Below, in pieces: positions 6,259 through 11,747 of a stretch of DNA of 11,747 nt. The position numbers and the translations under genes were made by a program. The notes below the pieces were generated by a model. The model ran no database searches, was not told the DNA's origin, and saw only the letters and a program-made list of their open reading frames with translations. Source of the DNA: an uncultured Caryophanales bacterium (GTDB taxonomy: Bacteria; Bacillota_I; Bacilli_A; RFN20; CAG-826); contig CAMIVH010000018.1 of the NCBI GenBank assembly GCA_946401755.1, positions 1-11,747 on the forward strand, given 5' to 3'. How positions within the stretch are numbered: the stretch's first letter is position 1; each line of letters begins with the position of its first letter.

Positions 6259-7473
6259 ATGTACTATATTCCACAATTAAGTAATTCAAGCTGTGGCATG
6301 GCATGTCTAAAAATGCTGCTTGCCATAGTGCAAAAAGATGAAAGGTATCTCTATCTGAGCGAGGAAGAGGAGCATGGGCAATACAACTATCAAGACTTAC
6401 TTTTGATAGCCCAGCGTTATGATGTGACCTTATTTGGTGCGCAAATTAACGATAAAGACGATTTAAGACACTTTGATAAGTTTCCTGTGATTTTAACCGT
6501 TAGCGGTCCAAACGATACTTCACACGCCGTTTTGGTTAGTCAAAGAAAAGGAAAGAAAGTCAAAGTTCACGACCCTGCAACAGGTATCAAGTGGCAAAAG
6601 ATTGATTCTTTAATTCAAATTTGGGATGGCACCCTTTTAGCGGTCAATGATTTTCAAAAGCATCCTTACCCCTATAACGTCATTGACTCAAAGGACCCAA
6701 AAGGCATGGTGATTTCATCAATCTTACAAGTCCTTACCGCAGTATTTATCGCTGTCGCTACATTCTTTATTAAACCTGACGGCAACATTATTCTACCCCT
6801 GGTGTTTGCTGGCTTAAGTATCGCAAGCGAAATCTTGTTAAGATTTACTTTGCTTAAAAGAATGCAGCGCTTCGATAAATATCTGAGGAGATTCTTACCT
6901 TATGTACGTAGTCGTGATTACTTCGAATTCTATAAGCGCGGGCAAGAATACAAAAAGTGTTCTTTAAGTAGTGGGCTCAATCTTCTCTTCTCTTTGCTCA
7001 TCGTTATTCTCATCATTACTATTTCGGTTATCAACTCGCTTGATTATCTCATTTTGATCTTCGCTTCCTTATTGGCCGCTTATCTCGATGTCTTCTTTTT
7101 CTCCCCTTATAAGAACAACCTCGGGAAAGAAATCTACCAAGAGGAATGTGAACTCAGAGGCGCAAGCGATGTTGAAGGTGTCGAAATGAAGGTTAAAACT
7201 ATGGAGGTTAAAGCTTACCGCTATGCCTACATGGAATTTGCCAAGAAAGGAGTAGTGGCGCTTTTCATGTTTGTCGCTAGTCTCGCTCTTAGTGTCGCTG
7301 AAAAGTCCTTCTCCATCCCTAACATCATTTTCTATACGTGTTTATCTTTATTGCTCTATCAATCCTTAACCCCATTATTTGGCTACGATCAACGTTTAGA
7401 AGAGAACTTACTTTGTAAAGCGAGAGTGAATAATATTGTTCATCAAGATGAAATTGATAGAAAACATAAGTAA
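6259..7473 (+). CDS. C39-family cysteine peptidase domain fused to an exporter-like membrane domain, no ATPase
   Basis: Residues 1-125 look like the C39 (bacteriocin-processing, papain-like) peptidase domain. It has oxyanion Gln6, catalytic Cys12 in SSCGMACL, His89 in TSHAVLV and Asp105 in VHDPATG. After it come six hydrophobic segments (about 151-172, 176-198, 236-258, 261-282, 330-348, 353-375), the layout of an ABC exporter membrane domain. The protein stops at 404 residues, soon after the last segment, with no Walker A, signature or Walker B motif. Peptidase-containing exporters normally run to about 700 residues because an ATPase domain follows. The ATG has a strong AGGAGG (6247-6252) 6 nt upstream. 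Only a weak promoter candidate is visible (CGGACA 6211-6216, TATTAC 6235-6240). No leader-peptide substrate with a double-glycine motif is visible nearby. It may process or export peptides with a separate ATPase, or act as a membrane-anchored peptidase; the substrate is unknown. Confidence 0.75.
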   Translation: MYYIPQLSNSSCGMACLKMLLAIVQKDERYLYLSEEEEHGQYNYQDLLLIAQRYDVTLFGAQINDKDDLRHFDKFPVILTVSGPNDTSHAVLVSQRKGKKVKVHDPATGIKWQKIDSLIQIWDGTLLAVNDFQKHPYPYNVIDSKDPKGMVISSILQVLTAVFIAVATFFIKPDGNIILPLVFAGLSIASEILLRFTLLKRMQRFDKYLRRFLPYVRSRDYFEFYKRGQEYKKCSLSSGLNLLFSLLIVILIITISVINSLDYLILIFASLLAAYLDVFFFSPYKNNLGKEIYQEECELRGASDVEGVEMKVKTMEVKAYRYAYMEFAKKGVVALFMFVASLALSVAEKSFSIPNIIFYTCLSLLLYQSLTPLFGYDQRLEENLLCKARVNNIVHQDEIDRKHK

Positions 7474-7477
7474 TTAA

Positions 7478-7486
7478 TGTTATGAT
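7478..7486 (+). promoter_or_regulatory. Extended -10 element directly before ybeY, likely leaderless start
   Basis: TGTTATGAT at 7478-7486 fits TG-N-TATAAT with one mismatch. It ends 6 nt before the ybeY ATG at 7493, so the expected transcription start falls on or next to the start codon. A possible TTGATA at 7454-7459 is 21 nt upstream, too far for a normal -35, but extended -10 promoters can work without one. There is no Shine-Dalgarno sequence between 7474 and 7492. Confidence 0.5.
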
Positions 7487-7492
7487 TTCATC

Positions 7493-7936
7493 ATGGAACT
7501 CGATTTTAACTCTTTCGACGAATCATTAAACGATTATCAAGATGTCTATGAATCACTAGTGGTGAAGACTCTTAACCATTTAGGTTTAGAGTTTGATCCA
7601 TATATCAGTGTCACTTTTGTGGACAATGAATTCATTCATAACATCAATCGAGAGTATCGTCATATTGATCGTCCGACAGACGTCATCTCCTTTGCTTTCT
7701 TAGATGGAGATGAAAACAAAGATAAAATCTTTCACTCTAAACAAATGGTCGTCCTCGGTGAGATTTACATCTCATTCGATAAAGCCAGAGAACAAGCTAC
7801 TGCATATGGCCATAGTCTAGACCGTGAACTTAAGTTCCTATTCGTTCATGGATTATTACATCTTCTTGGCTATGACCATATGACAGAAGATGATGAAAAA
7901 ATAATGTTTTCTTTACAAGAAGAAATCTTAGCGTGA
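7493..7936 (+). CDS. ybeY: Endoribonuclease YbeY, rRNA maturation factor
   Basis: YbeY is a zinc-dependent RNase acting in 16S rRNA 3'-end maturation and 70S ribosome quality control. The 147-residue product has the metal motif HGLLHLLGYDH, with zinc ligands His119, His123 and His129. It also has SVTFVDN (39-45) and PTDVISFAF (61-69), all diagnostic. The start is well constrained: an in-frame TAA at 7475-7477 lies just upstream and the first ATG after it is 7493. It lacks a Shine-Dalgarno sequence and is preceded by an extended -10, so a leaderless mRNA is likely. The gene starts 19 nt after the C39-peptidase gene and ends in TGA, part of the GAGGT that serves as ribosome binding site for cdd. 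Related Bacilli usually have phoH before and dgkA after ybeY; neither is present here. Confidence 0.96.
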   Translation: MELDFNSFDESLNDYQDVYESLVVKTLNHLGLEFDPYISVTFVDNEFIHNINREYRHIDRPTDVISFAFLDGDENKDKIFHSKQMVVLGEIYISFDKAREQATAYGHSLDRELKFLFVHGLLHLLGYDHMTEDDEKIMFSLQEEILA

Positions 7937-7945
7937 GGTATCCTT

Positions 7946-8347
7946 ATGAGAGATGAAGAATTAATGCAACAAGCTATTGAGGCTAGAAAATTATCTTATA
8001 GCCCATACTCCAACTTCAAAGTAGGCGCCGCTTTACTTTGTAAAGATGGTAAAGTGTTTGTCGGCGCGAACGTCGAAAACTCTTCCTACCCATTATGTAT
8101 GTGCGCCGAAAGAAACGCCTTATACAATGCGATGATGAATGGCTATAAGAAGAGCGACTTCTTGGCTTTAGCCATTGCTGCGGACACAGACACTCCATGC
8201 TCACCATGTGGCGCCTGTAGACAAGTGATTAGCGAATTATTCCCAAGAGATGGTGAGATTTTACTCACAAACCTTAAAGGTGATAGCTATAAAACCAACA
8301 TTGATGAACTCCTTCCATTAGCGTTCTCAGGAGATGATTTGAAATAA
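7946..8347 (+). CDS. cdd: Cytidine deaminase
   Basis: It deaminates cytidine and deoxycytidine to uridine and deoxyuridine in pyrimidine salvage. The 133-residue product is the small homotetrameric type. It has the zinc/active-site motif CAE (Cys53, Glu55) and PCGACR (Cys88 and Cys91 as ligands). The substrate-binding N-terminal pattern SYSPYSNFKVGAAL (17-30) is also present. The ATG lies 6 nt after GAGGT (7935-7939), which overlaps the ybeY stop. Its TAA overlaps the era ATG as TAATG. The cdd-era neighbourhood is conserved in Bacillota. Confidence 0.97.
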   Translation: MRDEELMQQAIEARKLSYSPYSNFKVGAALLCKDGKVFVGANVENSSYPLCMCAERNALYNAMMNGYKKSDFLALAIAADTDTPCSPCGACRQVISELFPRDGEILLTNLKGDSYKTNIDELLPLAFSGDDLK

Positions 8348-9231
8348 TGAAATCCGGATTCGTCGCTATTTTAGGTAGACCTAACGTTGGTAAATCTACG
8401 CTTTTGAATGGTTTAATAAACCATCACGTTTCTATCGTTACTGATAAATCTCAAACCACAAGAAACAATATCATCGGTATTTATAACGATGAAGAAACAC
8501 AAATTGTCTTTTTAGATACTCCTGGTATCCATAAGCCAATGCAACAACTTGGTAAAGAGATGAATAACATGGCCTATAGCGCCGCGCATGACGTTGATGT
8601 GGCTATCTTAGTGGTGGATGCTTCTAAACCATTTGGTAGTGGCGATACTTTCGTCATTGAACACTTAGACATCCATAATGTCCCATTAATTATCGTCTTC
8701 AATAAAATTGATTTAGCGAGATTAGATAAAACCGAAGAACTCAAAAAGACATATCGTCAGTTCTTTAAAGATGCGACATTTATTGACGTTGTCGCTAAAG
8801 AAGGCTTTAACATTAACGAAGTCATTAAGACCGTGAGAAACTTCCTTCCTGAAGGACCAGCTTACTATCCTCCAGAAATGATTACTGATAAAGATGAAAT
8901 CTTCCAAATCAAAGAAATCATCCGTGAAAAGGTCTTAAAGACCCTTAGAGAAGAAGTTCCACATTCTGTGGCGATTTATATGGACCATATCGAATGGGAA
9001 AAGAAACCAATGCAAATCTTTGCTTCTATTATCGTTGAAAAAGATAGTCAAAAAGGCATCGTCATCGGTAAAAATGGTAGCCGCATTAAAGAGATTGGCT
9101 CCAAAGCAAGAATGAGCATTGAAAGATTACTTAATCAACACATCTTTTTAGAACTCCAAGTCAAAGTTGATGAAGGCTGGAGAGATGCACCTTCTTCTTT
9201 GAAGGAATACGGATATAAGTACGAAAAATAA
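8347..9231 (+). CDS. era: GTPase Era, ribosome assembly factor
   Basis: Era binds the 3' end of 16S rRNA and helps assemble the 30S subunit. The 294-residue product has GRPNVGKS (10-17, G1), a Thr-rich switch I at 36-39, DTPG (57-60, G3) and NKID (119-122, G4). The C-terminal KH domain has IGKNGSRIKEIG at 240-251. The G5 position, usually SA, reads VA at 149-150. The 16S 3' end is also tied to YbeY function, so ybeY and era together form a small rRNA-maturation group. The ATG overlaps the cdd stop (TAATG). AGGAG (8329-8333) is 13 nt upstream, rather far, so translational coupling is likely. Confidence 0.97.
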   Translation: MKSGFVAILGRPNVGKSTLLNGLINHHVSIVTDKSQTTRNNIIGIYNDEETQIVFLDTPGIHKPMQQLGKEMNNMAYSAAHDVDVAILVVDASKPFGSGDTFVIEHLDIHNVPLIIVFNKIDLARLDKTEELKKTYRQFFKDATFIDVVAKEGFNINEVIKTVRNFLPEGPAYYPPEMITDKDEIFQIKEIIREKVLKTLREEVPHSVAIYMDHIEWEKKPMQIFASIIVEKDSQKGIVIGKNGSRIKEIGSKARMSIERLLNQHIFLELQVKVDEGWRDAPSSLKEYGYKYEK

Positions 9232-9947
9232 TGAAAATAATTGTTCTTTCAATTACCCCATACAAAGAAAAAGATGGGATAGTGAAAGCTATCTCGGAAA
9301 ATGAATCTTTGACCTTCTTAGCCAGAGGTATCAAAGATCCAAAAAGCAAAAACGCTGCGCTTAATAACGTTTTAACTATTGCCGATATTGAATTAATGGA
9401 AGGTAACTTCGCTCATCCAATTCTTAAGAGCTCAAAACCATTGTTCAATCCTTTAAAGGTGGATTTAGCCGCTAAATATTTAGCGAGTCTTATGACTATT
9501 GATGAAATGATGCTTAATCTCTTCCCTGAAGATGAACAACAAGTGATGTTCTCGTTGCTTGAAAAAGCGGTGGAAAACCTCAAGAACACAGGCGATTGGT
9601 TAATGACCTTACTTCAGTTCATGAGTCATACGGTCAAAATGGGTGGTTTCCAACTCGAAGTTAATCAATGTGTCTTGTGTGGTGCGAAAAATAATATCGT
9701 GACGTTCTCGTTCAGTGATGGTGGCTTTATCTGTGAAAAGTGCTACCAACCTGAAATCGAAAAAGACTTAACTAAAGACCAGATGATTCTTTTAAGAAAA
9801 ATCGTCAATTGTCCTGATTATCGCTTGAAAAGTAGTGATTATAAAACTGAAGATCTCATGGTCTTGTTTGATAAATTTAGCCATTATATCGAAGAAGCTT
9901 TCGGCTATCACTTCAAGAATATGCGCTTGCTAATTGATAGCAAATAA
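9231..9947 (+). CDS. recO: DNA repair protein RecO
   Basis: RecO helps load RecA on SSB-covered single-stranded DNA and anneals strands in the RecFOR pathway. The 238-residue product starts with the OB-fold region (about 1-75) and continues into a helical domain. The zinc-binding site is CVLC (Cys147, Cys150) and CEKC (Cys168, Cys171), all four cysteines present. Sequence conservation of RecO is low, and the call rests on the zinc motif, length and position after era. The ATG overlaps the era stop as TAATG, with only a poor ribosome binding site upstream, so it is probably translated by coupling. No terminator is visible after it. Confidence 0.93.
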   Translation: MKIIVLSITPYKEKDGIVKAISENESLTFLARGIKDPKSKNAALNNVLTIADIELMEGNFAHPILKSSKPLFNPLKVDLAAKYLASLMTIDEMMLNLFPEDEQQVMFSLLEKAVENLKNTGDWLMTLLQFMSHTVKMGGFQLEVNQCVLCGAKNNIVTFSFSDGGFICEKCYQPEIEKDLTKDQMILLRKIVNCPDYRLKSSDYKTEDLMVLFDKFSHYIEEAFGYHFKNMRLLIDSK

Positions 9948-9970
9948 GAGATAATAACACTCATAATAGG

Positions 9971-9999
9971 TTGACAACAATTCCCTAAAAATGTAGGCT
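9971..9999 (+). promoter_or_regulatory. Predicted promoter of glyS
   Basis: A perfect TTGACA (9971-9976) is followed after 17 nt by TAGGCT (9994-9999), which keeps the three most conserved -10 bases. The leader would be about 30 nt, far too short for a tRNA-sensing T-box. CCTC (10003-10006) could pair with GAGG (10021-10024) at the ribosome binding site, but four pairs across a 14-nt loop is weak. Confidence 0.6.
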
Positions 10000-10036
10000 T
10001 TTCCTCGTGCGAATTATCTAGAGGGGTATACATATT

Positions 10037-11410
10037 ATGAGCAAATTCGAATTCGATAAACTATGTAACCATTTCATTGTCTCTGGTTTCTATTTTCAAG
10101 GTTCCGAGATTTATGGTGGTTTAAGCAACACTTGGGACTACGGCCCAATTGGTAGCGAAATTAAACAAAACATCCGTAAAATGTGGTGGAAGAAGTTCGT
10201 TCAAGAAAGCACCACAAACGTGGGCATTGATGCCGCGATTTTAATGAACCCAAAAGTTTGGGAAGCAACCGGTCACGTTTCTACATTCAATGATCCCCTC
10301 ATTGACTGCAAACACTGTAAACAACGTTTCAGAGCGGACCAACTCATTGAAAGTGAGTTCCCTGAAGCTGATGTCAACGGTATGACTAATGAACAAATGA
10401 TGGATTTCATTAGAAATAATCACGTTAAATGTCCAAACTGTGGTAGTGAAAACTTCACAGATATCCGTCAATTCAACATGATGTTTAAAACACATGTTGG
10501 TGTCACTGAAGATAGCAAATCCGTTGTCTACTTAAGACCAGAAACTGCCCAAGGTATGTTCGTTAACTTCAAGAACGTCTTAAGAGCGACACGTCGTAAA
10601 TTACCAATGGGTATTTGTAACGTTGGTCGTGCGTTCAGAAATGAAATCACACCAGGACAAATGACTTTCCGTACACGTGAATTCGACCAAATGGAAATGG
10701 AATTCTTCTGCAAACCAGGTGATGACCTAAAGTGGTTTGATTACTGGAAGCAATACTGCTTAGATTTCGTTGATTCCTTAGGAATCAAGAAAGAGAATCT
10801 CCGTTATAGAGACCACGAACCAGAAGAATTAGCTTTCTATAGTAAAGCCACAACTGATATTGAATACTTATTCCCATTCGGTTGGGGTGAAATCTGGGGC
10901 ATCGCTGATAGAACTGACTATGACTTAAACCGTCATATCAAGTATAGTGGTGAAGCTTTAGATTACTTAGATCCTGAAACAAATGAAAAATATGTTCCAT
11001 ATTGTATTGAACCATCAGTCGGTTTAGACCGTTTGGTTTTAATGACATTATGTGACGCTTATGATGAAGAACAAGTTGGTGACAACGATACACGTATCGT
11101 TATGCATCTTTCACCAGCCGTTGCGCCATTTAAAGCGGCTATCTTACCATTAAGCAAAAAGCTTGAAGCTAAGGCTCGTGAAGTCGAACAAAACTTAGCC
11201 AAGTATTTCAACGTCATCTATGATGATACCGGTTCTATCGGTAAACGTTATAGACGTCAAGATGCGATTGGTACACCTTTCTGTATCACTATTGACTTTG
11301 ATACCGAAAACGATGGTGCAGTCACCATCCGTGAACGTGATTCTATGCAACAAATCCGTTTACCAATCGATCAATTAAAGGCTTACTTGGAAGAAAAAGT
11401 CTTCTTCTAA
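10037..11410 (+). CDS. glyS: Glycyl-tRNA synthetase, single-chain alpha2 type
   Basis: It charges tRNA-Gly with glycine. The 457-residue product is the class II homodimeric enzyme (glyQS type, as in Staphylococcus and archaea/eukaryotes), not the alpha2beta2 GlyQ/GlyS of Bacillus subtilis. Motif 1 is around 20-45 (GGLSNTWDYGPIGSEIK), motif 2 includes FRNE (200-203) and motif 3 GLDRL (329-333). Two cysteine pairs, CKHC (91/94) and CPNC (132/135), suggest a bound zinc in the insertion. The C-terminal anticodon-binding domain begins near 355. The ATG follows GAGGGG (10021-10026) by 10 nt. The gene has its own promoter, and no clear terminator separates it from dnaG. Confidence 0.97.
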   Translation: MSKFEFDKLCNHFIVSGFYFQGSEIYGGLSNTWDYGPIGSEIKQNIRKMWWKKFVQESTTNVGIDAAILMNPKVWEATGHVSTFNDPLIDCKHCKQRFRADQLIESEFPEADVNGMTNEQMMDFIRNNHVKCPNCGSENFTDIRQFNMMFKTHVGVTEDSKSVVYLRPETAQGMFVNFKNVLRATRRKLPMGICNVGRAFRNEITPGQMTFRTREFDQMEMEFFCKPGDDLKWFDYWKQYCLDFVDSLGIKKENLRYRDHEPEELAFYSKATTDIEYLFPFGWGEIWGIADRTDYDLNRHIKYSGEALDYLDPETNEKYVPYCIEPSVGLDRLVLMTLCDAYDEEQVGDNDTRIVMHLSPAVAPFKAAILPLSKKLEAKAREVEQNLAKYFNVIYDDTGSIGKRYRRQDAIGTPFCITIDFDTENDGAVTIRERDSMQQIRLPIDQLKAYLEEKVFF

Positions 11411-11443
11411 GCAAGTAGCAAATTAGTAGAAATTTAGTGAAAG

Positions 11444-11449
11444 TATAAT
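11444..11449 (+). promoter_or_regulatory. -10 box directly before dnaG, likely leaderless start
   Basis: A perfect TATAAT at 11444-11449 ends 7 nt before the dnaG ATG at 11457, placing the expected transcription start at the start codon. I find no good -35 at the right distance and no Shine-Dalgarno sequence close to the ATG; the A+T-rich 11420-11443 may help. The same geometry is seen at ybeY. Confidence 0.45.
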
Positions 11450-11456
11450 TTATTAT

Positions 11457-11747
11457 ATGGCATTTGATGATAGTTTAGTAAAAGATGTTCTCAAGCACGC
11501 TGATATCGTAAAAGTGGTATCCGCTTATTTGCCTGTGATTAGAAAAGGCAAAGACTATCTCGCTAAATGCCCATTCCATGATGACACCAACCCATCCATG
11601 CACATCTCACCTGAACTACAAATCTTTAAGTGCTTCGTGTGTGGCACAAGTGGCAACGCCATCGGCTTTGTTAGCAAATATGAGCATCTCTCTTTTAGAG
11701 AAGCTTTAAAGAAAGTCGCAGAAATCTGTGATTATCATGATCCAAGA
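11457..11747 (+). CDS. dnaG: DNA primase DnaG, N-terminal part, cut off by the window end
   Basis: The first 97 codons are visible and the frame is still open at the last base. They hold the CHC2 zinc-binding domain of bacterial primase: Cys38 and His41 in CPFHDDTNPSM, and Cys59 and Cys62 in CFVCGTSGNAI. The preceding residues match the usual opening (IVKVVSAYLPVIRKGKDYLAKCPFH). DnaG makes RNA primers for replication with the replicative helicase. glyS-dnaG, normally followed by rpoD, is a common Bacillota order, so sigma-70 probably lies just outside. No Shine-Dalgarno sequence precedes the ATG, but a TATAAT lies 7 nt upstream. Confidence 0.96.
   Translation, partial: MAFDDSLVKDVLKHADIVKVVSAYLPVIRKGKDYLAKCPFHDDTNPSMHISPELQIFKCFVCGTSGNAIGFVSKYEHLSFREALKKVAEICDYHDPR

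Noticed and set aside
7934..7936. Use of TGA as tryptophan codon (Mycoplasma code)
   Set aside because: ybeY ends at this TGA at the family length, and tryptophans in conserved positions are TGG.
1..11747. CRISPR array, tRNA, rRNA or insertion sequence
   Set aside because: No regularly spaced repeats, cloverleaf with TTCGAATC-like arm, rRNA stretch or transposase-like protein was seen on either strand.

Overview
The window comes from a low-GC Gram-positive-type bacterium. The AT-rich coding sequence, strong AGGAGG ribosome binding sites, HrcA/CIRCE heat-shock control, a single-chain alpha2-type glycyl-tRNA synthetase and the order ybeY-cdd-era-recO-glyS-dnaG all point to Bacillota, class Bacilli. 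I infer a small-genome lineage near the Erysipelotrichales/Mollicutes-related gut groups, but this sequence alone does not fix the genus. TGA is used as a stop (end of ybeY), so the Mycoplasma code is not in use. All genes lie on the + strand.

Region 1 (1-1068) is the 3' part of hemW. Region 2 (1069-1509) is a gene-free stretch with two parts. The first is a candidate stand-alone structured RNA of about 230 nt (about 1138-1368), with its own extended -10 promoter, three stable hairpins and an intrinsic terminator. The second is the hrcA promoter, which carries two CIRCE-type palindromes, one over the -35 box and one over the expected transcription start.

Region 3 (1510-6182) is the complete hrcA-grpE-dnaK-dnaJ operon. 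It encodes the repressor HrcA and the DnaK chaperone machine, and ends in a clear intrinsic terminator. HrcA binding to CIRCE would make the operon self-regulating.

Region 4 (6259-7473) is a single gene for a C39-type cysteine peptidase domain fused to about six membrane segments, resembling a peptidase-containing ABC exporter without its ATPase domain. It sits where related genomes usually carry housekeeping genes such as prmA or phoH.

Region 5 (7493-9947) is the tightly packed cluster ybeY-cdd-era-recO (rRNA maturation, pyrimidine salvage, ribosome assembly GTPase, recombination mediator). Region 6 (9948-11747) has glyS (glyQS) behind its own promoter, followed by the start of dnaG. Both ybeY and dnaG lack a Shine-Dalgarno sequence and have a -10-like hexamer 6-7 nt before the ATG, which suggests leaderless mRNAs.

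Most of the window is conserved housekeeping DNA. The best candidates for something undescribed are the 1138-1368 RNA and the ATPase-less C39/exporter protein.
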